A DNA stretch of 64,000 nt from Lelliottia nimipressuralis (GTDB lineage: Bacteria; Pseudomonadota; Gammaproteobacteria; Enterobacterales; Enterobacteriaceae). Of the stretch, positions 1 through 8,966 are shown piece by piece (within the stretch, counting starts at the first letter, position 1; each line of letters begins with the position of its first letter). Position numbers and translations under genes: made by a program. The notes below the pieces were generated by a model, which was not told the DNA's origin, made no database searches, and was given only the letters and a program-made list of their open reading frames with translations. The stretch is taken from contig NZ_SOMG01000030.1 of NCBI RefSeq assembly GCF_004402045.1, positions 1,054,001 through 1,118,000 of the forward strand, read 5' to 3'.

Positions 1-1241
1 CCCGCCCACGCGCTCGACACGCGCACCCAGCAGGAGCTGGTGTCGTCCCCCTTCGCCAGACGGTCCCAGTGGAACTTCACCTTCACGCGACCGTATTTGT
101 CCGTCCAGATGCTCTCCCCCTGCGGCCCCACGACTTTCGCCGTCTGCGGGCCGTAGGTGCGCGGCCACGCCGTGCTCTGCGCCGGGCGATAAGAGACCGA
201 CGCCGGGATGACCGTGAAATCGGTGCGGTGAATAGTTTCACCTTCGCCGCTGGCGTAGCGGTTCTCCTCGAAGTGATACCCGGCCGCCGTCACCAGATAC
301 TCGCCGTTATCGCTGAAGAATGGCGCGTTAGTCAGGGTGAAGATGTGGCCCGGCGCAATGCCCGCCGCCGTGGCGGTGGCCTGAATCTGCTGATGCTCCA
401 CCTGCCAGCGCTCCTGGCGGATGCGGGCGTAGAACTCCGCATGCCCGGTCTCCACAAAGCGGCCCGGCCAGTCGTAGACGTCAATGCTGCCCGGTTTCGG
501 CGACGCCGGGTTCTGCTGAGCCTGGAACAGCCACGCGTTCGGCTTGCGGAAGTCGTAGTCATCGAGACTGTAAATGCCCGGCGTGACGCTGTCCTCCAGC
601 GCCCACTGACCGATGCCCTCTTCGTCCGTGCTGCCGCCGGACGGCGTCTGGTGATACGGAATCACCTCGTAGCCGCTGAACGGCTGGTGCTGGGTGGCGG
701 CATCAGTCAGCACCAGGGTGTGTTTGTCCGCCTCGTGGCTGAAGTGATACGCAATCCCCTCCAGCTCCATCAGGCGGCTGATGAAGTCCAGGCTCGACTC
801 CTGATACTGCACGCAGTAGTCCCACACCCGGTAGCTGCCGGTGAGCTTGTCCTCCACGTTGACCTGATGCTCACCCAGCAGGGTTTTCACTATCTGCGGC
901 ACCGTCTGACCCTGGAAGATACGCAGGTTGCGGTCGCGCTTCATCGGCCACAGGTCCGGCTCCACCGTCAGCTGGTACACCGCGTAGCGGGTGCCAGTCA
1001 GCTCAACGGCGCTCACCGCCACGCGCGTGACTTTGCCGTTGATATAGCGGGAGGTGAGCAGATTCTGCGTCGGGATGGTCACCGTGACCGGCTGCCCGAG
1101 TAATTTGCTGCGGTCAATGCGCGCGTCCGTGCCGAGCAGGGTCAGCGTCAGGGCAAACGACTCGGACATCGCCTCGCGGCCGGAAAGTTTCCAGAAGAGC
1201 AGCCCCTCGACCGGGAGCTGAACGGTAATTCGGTTGAGCAT
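1..1241 (-). CDS. vgrG: Type VI secretion spike protein VgrG (TssI), C-terminus outside window
   Basis: The reading frame opens with ATG at 1241 (MLNRITVQLP...) and runs off the left edge without a stop, so only the first 413 or so residues are present. They correspond to the gp27-like part of VgrG, followed by the start of the gp5/OB-fold part, recognisable from a stretch reading DKYGRVKVKFHWDR and then SSCWVRVSSAWAG at the cut. VgrG trimers form the tip of the Hcp tube and carry effectors into target cells. It is the last visible gene of the T6SS transcription unit, just downstream of a lipase and ankyrin lipoprotein cassette, which is the usual place for VgrG-delivered cargo. Whether a C-terminal effector extension exists cannot be seen. 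Confidence 0.95.
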   Translation of the reverse strand, partial: MLNRITVQLPVEGLLFWKLSGREAMSESFALTLTLLGTDARIDRSKLLGQPVTVTIPTQNLLTSRYINGKVTRVAVSAVELTGTRYAVYQLTVEPDLWPMKRDRNLRIFQGQTVPQIVKTLLGEHQVNVEDKLTGSYRVWDYCVQYQESSLDFISRLMELEGIAYHFSHEADKHTLVLTDAATQHQPFSGYEVIPYHQTPSGGSTDEEGIGQWALEDSVTPGIYSLDDYDFRKPNAWLFQAQQNPASPKPGSIDVYDWPGRFVETGHAEFYARIRQERWQVEHQQIQATATAAGIAPGHIFTLTNAPFFSDNGEYLVTAAGYHFEENRYASGEGETIHRTDFTVIPASVSYRPAQSTAWPRTYGPQTAKVVGPQGESIWTDKYGRVKVKFHWDRLAKGDDTSSCWVRVSSAWA

Positions 1242-1315
1242 AATCGTTAATCCATATGGCTTATGCGATGAAAAGTATTACGGCAACAGACAAGCCAGAA
1301 CAGGCGCTGTTCTGA

Positions 1316-1587
1316 TCACTGCCCTGCAGGGACGGCGGGCTGTTTTTTTATGATAAAGATGAGCGTTCCGATTTTTAGTAATTCAGAAAATACAAACAGC
1401 GCAATATTTAGGGGGATAATGATTAATCCAGTACTGACGATAGCAACTGGGAATAAAGTCACTGAACAACTTACAGTGAGAGCGCGCAACGCTTCCTGCG
1501 AGAGGGCAAAACGGACAGCATATAAAACACAATCCCGATGATATCCATCACGACCCCAAAAAAGAAAATCTTTTCTTTCGAGGTCAT
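1316..1587 (-). pseudogene. Small membrane protein gene with apparent single-base frameshift
   Basis: ATG at 1587 follows a GAGG ribosome-binding sequence, 11 bases after the ankyrin gene stop. The first frame reads MTSKEKIFFFGVVMDIIGI... and stops after 37 codons. The reading frame one step back continues without a break to a TGA at 1316-1318 and encodes a strongly hydrophobic tail (VTLFPVAIVSTGLIIIPL and then LLKIGTLIFIIKK). The two parts join naturally if a run of four T near the MLSV codons once had five, giving about 90 residues with two or three membrane segments. The 272-base length fits one missing base. Family not recognised. The position in a cargo cassette suggests a T6SS accessory or immunity role, but that is inference. 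A programmed frameshift or a sequencing error is also possible. Confidence 0.5.
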
Positions 1588-1598
1588 CAATGGCGGCC

Positions 1599-2360
1599 TC
1601 ACTTCACCGGTGCAGGAGGCCATTTACCGCCATGCCGAATAAGCGCGTCTTTGATTTCAGTCAGCTTTTGATATTCGTCACTGCCCTCTTTCGCCCGCTT
1701 CAGATAACGCTGCAGCTGGTTGGCCATTGTCCAGCCATTATCCGCCTTGATCTCAGCGTTTGCGCCACGCTCCAGCAAAAGCAGGACATGGTCGTAAGAG
1801 TGAAAGTCCAGCGCGGCGATCAGCAACGTATTACCCAGTGAATTGGTAATATTGATGTCCGCTCCACCGTCAAGCATCGCCTGCAGCGTATCGGTGTTTT
1901 TTGCTTCGAGGGTCTCGAAGATAATCGGTTCCCCAAACGTTTTATCCTTCGCATCCGGCGATAATCCGCCCTCCAGCATCGCCTTTATCCAGACCCCACT
2001 GTCCGCTTTCAGCACATATTCAGCCGGACTGCTCTCTCCTTTAGGCCTTGGCTGGAGCGGGTCTGCCCCCGATTTAACCAGAGCGGTAATAATTTTTAGC
2101 TGTTCCGGTGTTTTTTTATCGTTAATTGAGCTCATCACCGCCCAAAACAACAGCGTCATGTCCTCTTTGCCGGGCTTATTAAGGTCTGTTTGCGAAGCTA
2201 ATTTAATAACCTCATTCATCTCACCGGCTTCAATTGCACGCGCGACTGTGAGCTGCTGACCACTGAAGTAATTGTCTGGTTTTAAATCCATATTTTGCTT
2301 GCACCCCTGAACCATAAACATTAAACAAAGCGCTATCCAGCCAGTAATCAATGATTTCAC
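1599..2360 (-). CDS. Ankyrin-repeat lipoprotein, likely immunity protein of the adjacent lipase
   Basis: 253 residues. The start codon is GTG, overlapping the lipase stop codon as GTGA, so translation is probably coupled. The N-terminus is a lipoprotein signal with lipobox VQGC (Cys20). The rest shows ankyrin-type repeats, for example VKSGADPLQPR, MLDGGADINITNSLGNTLL and LLERGANAEIKADNG. T6SS lipase effectors are commonly neutralised by periplasmic or outer-membrane-anchored immunity proteins encoded next door. The overlap, the lipoprotein signal and the vgrG-linked location all point to that role. This is inferred from context, because ankyrin repeats only show a protein-binding fold. Confidence 0.75.
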   Translation of the reverse strand: MKSLITGWIALCLMFMVQGCKQNMDLKPDNYFSGQQLTVARAIEAGEMNEVIKLASQTDLNKPGKEDMTLLFWAVMSSINDKKTPEQLKIITALVKSGADPLQPRPKGESSPAEYVLKADSGVWIKAMLEGGLSPDAKDKTFGEPIIFETLEAKNTDTLQAMLDGGADINITNSLGNTLLIAALDFHSYDHVLLLLERGANAEIKADNGWTMANQLQRYLKRAKEGSDEYQKLTEIKDALIRHGGKWPPAPVK

Positions 2361-3775
2361 GCGCGACTCCCGATAATTGCGATGTCTTCATCTTTCTGTT
2401 GCTCAATACAGTTAATCGCCTGATCGATGCCATGGCGATCGAGAGCGCCTCCCGTTCCCCCCGGAAGGTCGTGTGCAATTCCGGCGGCGTTAGGCATGAC
2501 GGCAGAAAGCTCTTCTTTGGCTATCAGCGCCGGCACGTGTCCTTTAACCGTTTTGAAATCTTCCCAAAGGTTAACTTCCTGAATTTTTGTCAGCAGTTCA
2601 CCTTCAACCCGGTAGGCCTGAATATTTTCCGTACTGCCCAACAAACTTCCGCCATATTTCTCTACGGTACCCGGATGCAGACCAGCCGCGTTGAAGGTCC
2701 ATCCCGGCATACCGCTGGCCATCGCGGTAGCAGACGCTAATCCGCCCCCTAAAGAGTGGCCCGCAATGTCCACTTGTTGACCGGATTTAGAGAGCTGTTC
2801 GCCAAGGCCCACTGCTCTTTTATAATAATCTGACGCCATTCCGAGCCCTTGCGCACCGTTATTTTTCCAGTCAGCCATGTTCTTCATGGGGAAAAATTCG
2901 GGTTGCCGTGACCCTCTGAAAACCAACGTTGGGTTCATATCACGACCAAAAACAGCAGGGTCGGGTTGATATACGCGGGCCAGAAAATCAGGAGAGGCTG
3001 TATTGTCGAAAAGTGATTTGCTGTTCAGCCCAAGCTTCTTCAGCGCCGCTGCGTCATTACTAATATCCGTCCACCCCTCCGGCACGCCCGGCGTTGTTTC
3101 CAGCGGGTTTACGGTCTTATAAACATTTTCCGCAAGCTTCGCTTTCTCCACGGCAATATTATTCGCCGCTAACCGTTTAGCCGCGATCTGCGCATCCGGG
3201 TAGAGACTGTTGCTGCCCTTCGCAATCAGGTCCTTACGGGCCTGCCAGCGTTCGGCTTTGGTCATATTCTGCAACTGAGAGGCATAGGTTTTACCGTCTT
3301 TGCCCGGCGTCGGCTGGTCAGGCACCTGCGCCGCTTTGGATTTCACCACCTGCGTCGGCAGCTCCGTTGGCGCAGGGCGGGAACCATAGGTGCGCACCAT
3401 CGTTTCATAACGATCGACAATAGTGCTTACCGGGTACCAGCCCAGCCCGGTGAGCGAGGCGGCCTGCAGCCGCCCCTGTGCATTGATATAAAAGATTTCC
3501 GTTACCGACGACCAGCTGCGAAAACTCTCGTCAATCGCAACGATTCTGCCCATATCGAGATCCTGCACAATCAGCTTGCGCGTATCGCGCCCGGACTGAT
3601 AGGGATTCGCACCGGTAATGGTTCGCAGTAAATCGTAGCGCGTGAACAGCGAGCGCAGCGAATTGTCGGGCACCGACATAATCCACTGCCCGGCAACGGA
3701 CGGGCGGATAATTTTCGCAAAAAGCGCTGGCGAGACCTTCTCGCTGAAAAGATAGACAAACTTAATGTTATACAT
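2357..3775 (-). CDS. Putative T6SS lipase/phospholipase effector (Tle-type)
   Basis: 472 residues. A GHSLGGG nucleophile elbow lies at about residues 338-345, and LVFRGS followed by DWKNN lies about 50-60 residues before it, a combination seen in class-3-like lipase folds and in T6SS Tle effectors. The N-terminal 200 residues match no domain I recognise and may hold the spike-binding part. No signal peptide is seen, consistent with T6SS delivery rather than Sec export. It is followed directly by an ankyrin lipoprotein gene and lies between the kinase gene and vgrG. The expected action is phospholipid hydrolysis in the target periplasm. The Tle subfamily cannot be assigned by eye. Confidence 0.78.
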   Translation of the reverse strand: MYNIKFVYLFSEKVSPALFAKIIRPSVAGQWIMSVPDNSLRSLFTRYDLLRTITGANPYQSGRDTRKLIVQDLDMGRIVAIDESFRSWSSVTEIFYINAQGRLQAASLTGLGWYPVSTIVDRYETMVRTYGSRPAPTELPTQVVKSKAAQVPDQPTPGKDGKTYASQLQNMTKAERWQARKDLIAKGSNSLYPDAQIAAKRLAANNIAVEKAKLAENVYKTVNPLETTPGVPEGWTDISNDAAALKKLGLNSKSLFDNTASPDFLARVYQPDPAVFGRDMNPTLVFRGSRQPEFFPMKNMADWKNNGAQGLGMASDYYKRAVGLGEQLSKSGQQVDIAGHSLGGGLASATAMASGMPGWTFNAAGLHPGTVEKYGGSLLGSTENIQAYRVEGELLTKIQEVNLWEDFKTVKGHVPALIAKEELSAVMPNAAGIAHDLPGGTGGALDRHGIDQAINCIEQQKDEDIAIIGSRA

Positions 3776-3807
3776 TCGCTCCGTCCTGTTCCCTGTCCCT
3801 GCCTGCC

Positions 3808-5244
3808 CTACGGATTCACCAGCCAGGTGCCCGGCTTGGTGATATCCAGCGTCTGGCCACGCGTTCTCCCGTTGCCCTGCAGTTCAATCTTCACTTCGCC
3901 GGCTGGCAGCTTGAGCGACGCGTAGCCGTTATTCGCCGGACGCAGCGCTTTTGGTTCGCCGTTCACTTTCAGCGTTTCGCCGTCGAGAATACGGATGTAG
4001 ACCAACGCAACCGGGCTGGCCTCGACAGGCGGTGGCGTCGGCTGCGCCGTTGCTGGCGCAGTGGCCTGCTCGTTCACCGTCGCCGTTTCTGGCTTCACGT
4101 CTGGCGCGTTCGCGGCTGTTTCCGTCGCACGCGTCTCTGCCGGTGCCTGCGCAGCCTGCTCAGGCGCGTCATGGCCACCACCGCTGAACAGCATCGCACC
4201 GGCAACGACCCCCACCAGCACGCCCGCGGCAACCATGCCCGGGATCTTGTAGCGACGCCAGTCGAGTGCCGAAGCCGGTTTTTCATCTTCTACCGGGACC
4301 AGCATCGTGCCGGGTTTTTTCGCCGTCAGCACGTCGTTAATACCAGCAACCGGCATCTCAATCAGCGCGGCGAACTCGTCAATAGACTGAGGACGGTCCT
4401 CCATGTGCAGCGCCAGCGCGCGGTCGATAGCCTGCAGCAGCGGAATGGAATAGCCCTGCGGCATCAGCTCGACCAGCGGTTTACAGGTGTCCTGAATGGA
4501 GCGCACCACGCTGACCGGCGGCGGAGATCCCACAATCAGGGTACGCAGCACGGCACCGAGGGCATATATGTCCGTCCACGGGCCCTGTTCGCTTTCGTTA
4601 TCGTCGGTGTACTGCTCAATCGGCGCAAAGCCCGGACGCAGCATGGTTTCCGTTTCGTCGGAGAGGTTACCAATCGTGCGGCGCGCGGAGCCGAAATCGA
4701 GCAGCACCGGCAGGCCGTTATCCTGGATCTGGATGTTATCCAGAGAGATATCGCGGTGCAGATAGCCTTCGTCGTGGATGGTCTTGATCGCGCCAAACAG
4801 CATCGGCAGCGTGCGGCGGATCCAGGCTTCGTTAATCAGCTCCGGCTTTTGTTCACGCAGGCGCGAAAGCGTGGTACCGCTGTAAAACAGCGTCCCCATG
4901 TAGGCCGTGTCGTTTTGCACCCAGAAACGCAGGACGTGCAGCAGGTTCGGGTGGTTAAAGCGCGCCAGCAGACGCGCCTCCTGAATAAAGCTGTTCAGGC
5001 CGGCGGAAAAGGCTTTGCCAAAGCGCTCGCTGCGCAGCACCAGGGTCATGTCGTCGCCGCGCACGGCGAGCGAGGAAGGCATAAATTCTTTGATAGCGAT
5101 AGTGCGTTCGAGCTGGTGATCCCACGCGCGATAAACGATGCCAAAACCGCCGCCGCCGATCACCTCTTTGATTTCAAACTCGTTGAAGCGGTACCCGACC
5201 GGGAGCGCGTTTGGGACAGTCCGATTGTTATCATTATCCGTCAT
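3808..5244 (-). CDS. ppkA: T6SS-associated serine/threonine protein kinase (PpkA-type)
   Basis: 478 residues. Kinase motifs are visible: glycine loop GGGGFGIVY at about residues 30-38, lysine in AIKEF (Lys52), catalytic HRD at 163-165 with Asn170, and DFG at 183-185. A single membrane segment at about 334-353 separates the cytosolic kinase from a proline- and alanine-rich linker and a small C-terminal domain, presumably periplasmic. In other T6SSs, PpkA phosphorylates the FHA protein to promote assembly and PppA reverses this. Both partners are encoded upstream in the same unit (tagH and pppA), though apart from this gene. The ppkA name is by function. The C-terminal domain differs from the long von Willebrand type of Pseudomonas PpkA. 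Confidence 0.85.
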   Translation of the reverse strand: MTDNDNNRTVPNALPVGYRFNEFEIKEVIGGGGFGIVYRAWDHQLERTIAIKEFMPSSLAVRGDDMTLVLRSERFGKAFSAGLNSFIQEARLLARFNHPNLLHVLRFWVQNDTAYMGTLFYSGTTLSRLREQKPELINEAWIRRTLPMLFGAIKTIHDEGYLHRDISLDNIQIQDNGLPVLLDFGSARRTIGNLSDETETMLRPGFAPIEQYTDDNESEQGPWTDIYALGAVLRTLIVGSPPPVSVVRSIQDTCKPLVELMPQGYSIPLLQAIDRALALHMEDRPQSIDEFAALIEMPVAGINDVLTAKKPGTMLVPVEDEKPASALDWRRYKIPGMVAAGVLVGVVAGAMLFSGGGHDAPEQAAQAPAETRATETAANAPDVKPETATVNEQATAPATAQPTPPPVEASPVALVYIRILDGETLKVNGEPKALRPANNGYASLKLPAGEVKIELQGNGRTRGQTLDITKPGTWLVNP

Positions 5245-5268
5245 CTTTTACAGTTCTCTTGATGATTA

Positions 5269-7884
5269 TTACGCGGCAAACTGACAGTGAAACTCGCCCT
5301 GCTCGCAGGTGACGTGCAGACGTCGGTACTGCTCGTCGCTGCGGCTGGCGGTAAGTAATATCTGGCTCATCTGAGGCAGCAAGGTGTTGGTCAGAATAGC
5401 GTCCACCATGCGGCCGCCGGACTCCACCTCGGTGCAGCGCTGAACAATTTGTTCCACCACGCTGTCGTCAAACTCAGAAATAATGTTGTGATTCTCTTCC
5501 AGACGGCGCTGGATGCGCTTGAGCTGCAGGCGAACAATCTGCCCCAGCATCTCGTCGCTGAGCGGGTAGTACGGCACCACCAGCAAACGGCCCAGCAGCG
5601 CGGGCGGGAACACCTCCAGCAGCGGCTGGCGCAGCGCGCCGCTCAGGGCATCCGGCTCCGGCATCAGCTCCGGATCGGCGCACATGGCGCTAATCAGGTC
5701 GGTGCCCACGTTCGACGTCAGAATAATAATGGTGTTGCGGAAATCAATATGGCGCCCCTCGCCGTCCTCCATCCAGCCTTTATCAAAGACCTGGAAGAAG
5801 ATCTCGTGGACGTCCGGGTGCGCTTTTTCAATTTCGTCCAGCAGCACTACGCTGTACGGGCGGCGGCGAACGGCCTCGGTTAATACCCCGCCTTCACCAT
5901 ACCCTACGTACCCCGGAGGTGCACCTTTTAAGGTGGAAACGGTATGTGCTTCCTGGAACTCACTCATATTGATGGTGATAACGTTCTGCTCGCCGCCGTA
6001 CAGCGATTCCGCGAGCGCCAGCGCGGTTTCCGTTTTACCAACGCCGGACGGGCCGCACAGCATAAAGACGCCCACCGGTTTGTTCGGATCGTCCAGCTTC
6101 GCCCGCGAGGTTTTGACGCGGCGGGCGATCAGGTCCAGACCGTGACGCTGGCCAATGACCCGCTGGTTCAGCGTGTCGGCAAGGTTCAGCACCGCGTCGA
6201 TCTCGTTTTTCACCATCCGCCCCAGCGGGATGCCGGTCCAGTCAGAGACCACCGCAGCGACAACGTTTTCATCCACCGCGGCAAACAGCAGCGGTTCATC
6301 GCCCTGTAAGGCGTTCAGCGCCTGCTGCTGCTCCGCCAGCTGGCTGCGCAGCCCGGCGGTATCGTCATCACCCGCCGCAAACAGCGCGGCACGCAGGCGG
6401 ATGATCTCCTGCACCAGGCTGCGTTCTTCTTCCCAGCGCTGAGCAAGGGTTTCGCGTTTTGTTTCATACGCGTCGCGTTCTGCGCGTAATGCCGTTACGC
6501 GCCCGGCGTCACCGGCCCCCACGCGCGCTTCGCGTTCGGCTATCTCGATTTCCACGTCCAGCGCGGCGAGATGGCGCAGGCAGTCTTCCAGCTGCGCCGG
6601 CGGCGCGCTCTGGCTGACCGCCACGCGGGCACAGGCGGTGTCGAGCAGGGCCACGGCTTTATCCGGCAGCTGACGCGCCGGAATATAGCGATGCGACAGT
6701 TTCACCGCCGCGCTGACCGCTTCGTCGAGCAGCAGGACCTGGTGGTGCGTCTCCAGCGGGGATACGGTGCTGCGCAGCATCAGAACGGCTTTCGCTTCGT
6801 CCGGTTCGTGAACCTGTACCGTCTGGAAACGACGGGTCAGCGCCGGGTCCTTTTCGATGTATTTTTTGTATTCCGCCCAGGTCGTGGCGCCGATGGTGCG
6901 CAGCTGACCGCGTGCCAGGGCAGGCTTCAGCAGGTTGGCGGCATCGCCGGTGCCCTGCTGGCCGCCTGCGCCAATCAGGGTGTGGATCTCATCGATAAAC
7001 AGAATAATCGGCGTAGCGCTGGACTGTACTTCATTGATTAACGCCTGCAGTCGGGCCTCGAACTCGCCTTTCATGCCTGCGCCTGCCTGCAGCATGCCGA
7101 TATCCAGCAGCCACAGCTGAATATTTTGCAGCGGCTCCGGTACGTCGCCCTCGGCGATACGCAACGCCAGCCCTTCCACCACCGCCGTTTTGCCGACCCC
7201 GGCTTCACCGGTCAGCAGCGGGTTGTTCTGACGGCGGCGCATCAGAATATCGACCATCTGGCGGATCTCTTCATCGCGCCCGACAACCGGGTCAATCTTG
7301 CCGTCACGTGCGCGAGCGGTCAGATCCTGACCGTACTGGGCCAACGTCCCCTGCGCAGCCGGGACCGCACCCGCCGGGGCGTCAACCGCGGCAGCGGCCT
7401 GCTGCGTCTCTTTGCTGTTGGAACAAATGGCATCGAACTGCTCGATCAGCACCTCGACGTTAAGACGGGTGAACTGCGCCGAGATGCTTTTCAGCACGTT
7501 AGCCAGGTTCCAGGTTTTGAGCAGGCCGATCAGCAGGTGGCCGCCGCGAATACGGCTAACGCCAAACTTCAGCGAGCCATAAACCCAGGCGCGCTCCACG
7601 GCGCTGTCGATATGTTCGGAGAGATCGGAAACGGAACTCGCCCCGCGCGGCAGGGCGTCCAGCGCGGCTACGATATCGCGCGTCAGCTGTTGTTCGTCGA
7701 GGGCAAAGTGGCGGATGACCTGCTGCAGATCGCCATCCTGCTGCTGCATCAGCTGATGCAGCCAGTGCACCAGCTCCACGTAAGGGTTGCCGCGCAGCTT
7801 GCAAAACGCAGTCGCACTTTCCAGAGAGGTAAATAACAGCGTATCCAGTTTGCCGAAAAGCACGGCACGGCTAATTTCTGACAT
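5269..7884 (-). CDS. tssH: T6SS AAA+ ATPase TssH (ClpV)
   Basis: About 871 residues from the ATG at 7884 ([14 protein letters not shown]), chosen over the in-frame TTG and ATG codons 12-18 bases upstream because GGAA sits at good distance and this matches the usual ClpV N-terminus. Two AAA+ modules are seen: GEAGVGKTA in the first and [10 protein letters not shown] in the second, with a coiled middle domain between them. ClpV disassembles the contracted TssB/TssC sheath so that subunits can be reused. The gene lies directly downstream of tssG and 24 bases upstream of the kinase. Confidence 0.96.
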   Translation of the reverse strand: MSEISRAVLFGKLDTLLFTSLESATAFCKLRGNPYVELVHWLHQLMQQQDGDLQQVIRHFALDEQQLTRDIVAALDALPRGASSVSDLSEHIDSAVERAWVYGSLKFGVSRIRGGHLLIGLLKTWNLANVLKSISAQFTRLNVEVLIEQFDAICSNSKETQQAAAAVDAPAGAVPAAQGTLAQYGQDLTARARDGKIDPVVGRDEEIRQMVDILMRRRQNNPLLTGEAGVGKTAVVEGLALRIAEGDVPEPLQNIQLWLLDIGMLQAGAGMKGEFEARLQALINEVQSSATPIILFIDEIHTLIGAGGQQGTGDAANLLKPALARGQLRTIGATTWAEYKKYIEKDPALTRRFQTVQVHEPDEAKAVLMLRSTVSPLETHHQVLLLDEAVSAAVKLSHRYIPARQLPDKAVALLDTACARVAVSQSAPPAQLEDCLRHLAALDVEIEIAEREARVGAGDAGRVTALRAERDAYETKRETLAQRWEEERSLVQEIIRLRAALFAAGDDDTAGLRSQLAEQQQALNALQGDEPLLFAAVDENVVAAVVSDWTGIPLGRMVKNEIDAVLNLADTLNQRVIGQRHGLDLIARRVKTSRAKLDDPNKPVGVFMLCGPSGVGKTETALALAESLYGGEQNVITINMSEFQEAHTVSTLKGAPPGYVGYGEGGVLTEAVRRRPYSVVLLDEIEKAHPDVHEIFFQVFDKGWMEDGEGRHIDFRNTIIILTSNVGTDLISAMCADPELMPEPDALSGALRQPLLEVFPPALLGRLLVVPYYPLSDEMLGQIVRLQLKRIQRRLEENHNIISEFDDSVVEQIVQRCTEVESGGRMVDAILTNTLLPQMSQILLTASRSDEQYRRLHVTCEQGEFHCQFAA

Positions 7885-7922
7885 GTTAGTTTCCATTAAC
7901 AATGATTCGGTATACGGAAGGA

Positions 7923-8966
7923 TTACCGCTCTGCACGATACACCAGATCGCCACGCGGGACAGGCTGGGGTTGGTGGCCCAGCCAGGTGCTATAGCCTAA
8001 TCGCCCGTCGCCGCCGAGCGTGGTGCCCTGCACCGCGTCTTCGCGCAGGATCACCCGTGTTTCCCACTCAAATTCCACCCCGGCATACTGGCGCACCCAG
8101 TCGCGCAGTTCGGTGACCCACGCTTCGCCCGGCAGGAAGCGGTTGTACTCCTCCGCGCTCAGCGGGCCAATCTCGATGCGAAACTTATGCTGCACGTCGC
8201 GCACCGCAACGCCCAGAAAGGCGGATTCACCCATGCGCGGCAGGCGGCGTCCTGCTCCCAGCTGCGCCTGCTCACGCGCGGAGAGCGGCATCCACTGCGG
8301 CACGTTGCTCACCAGCCTGACCGGGGCCTTAAAATAGTCGCGAAGGATCTTTTCCAGCCCCTCCGGATCCCGCCCGTTACGCGTCAGGTGCCCGGCGTGG
8401 GTAAAGCGGGCATGAGCGCTCAGGCTGCCTTTGCTCATCTGACCCGGCTGCCCCATCCCAATCAGCGACGCCAGATATCCCTCAAAGCGCCTGTTGTCGG
8501 CGCGGTCAAGGGAGACGGCGGGCTGCGCATCCGCCCAGGCGCGGTAGAACAGCAGCGTCAGGCGATGATGGAACAGGTCGGCAAACGCGCTCAGACTGGT
8601 GTCCTGATGATGATGAATACGCTCGCGGGCGTATTCGGTCATGTGGACCGGCAGCGGACCATTCGGGCCAAACAGACCGAAGCTGAGGATAGACACCTCG
8701 TGCAGTCCGCTCTCTTCCCGCTGTCGTACCTGTGCCAGCGTGGAAGGCGCAAAGCTCATCGACGGCTGCTGGCCGATGCGTAACGGCTCAAATTTCGGCA
8801 GCGGCGCGCGTCCCAGCGGATAGCGCTCTCCGCCCTGGGCATCAATGCGCCTTAACAGCTGGAACAGGTCATAGCGCCACGGCGTTTCGCGCACGCCGCG
8901 CCAGAAACTGTCCGGCAGCGGCGTGAGGCGGTGAACGCGCAGCGGTGCGGCAGCAACGTCACTCAT
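7923..8966 (-). CDS. tssG: T6SS baseplate subunit TssG
   Basis: 347 residues. It matches the TssG (VasB/ImpH) family by length and by conserved stretches such as FDRTI-independent motifs FWRGVRETPWRYDLFQLLRRI near the N-terminus and SILSFGLFGPNGPLP in the middle, here described from the translated sequence. TssG joins TssF, TssE and TssK in the baseplate wedge on which sheath and tube are built. Its start overlaps the tssF stop by four bases, and tssH follows after a 38-base gap, so it belongs to the tssE-tssF-tssG-tssH run. Confidence 0.94.
   Translation of the reverse strand: MSDVAAAPLRVHRLTPLPDSFWRGVRETPWRYDLFQLLRRIDAQGGERYPLGRAPLPKFEPLRIGQQPSMSFAPSTLAQVRQREESGLHEVSILSFGLFGPNGPLPVHMTEYARERIHHHQDTSLSAFADLFHHRLTLLFYRAWADAQPAVSLDRADNRRFEGYLASLIGMGQPGQMSKGSLSAHARFTHAGHLTRNGRDPEGLEKILRDYFKAPVRLVSNVPQWMPLSAREQAQLGAGRRLPRMGESAFLGVAVRDVQHKFRIEIGPLSAEEYNRFLPGEAWVTELRDWVRQYAGVEFEWETRVILREDAVQGTTLGGDGRLGYSTWLGHQPQPVPRGDLVYRAER

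Noticed and set aside
69..1103. Long open frame on the plus strand opposite vgrG
   Set aside because: It is a high-GC shadow of the vgrG codons: arginine- and valine-rich, no recognisable domain, no ribosome-binding sequence.
1350..1541. 63-codon plus-strand frame
   Set aside because: It lies opposite the frameshifted membrane gene and has no family resemblance.
4171..5262. 363-codon plus-strand frame opposite the kinase gene
   Set aside because: The minus strand shows clear kinase motifs, and the plus frame has no domain and shadow-type composition.
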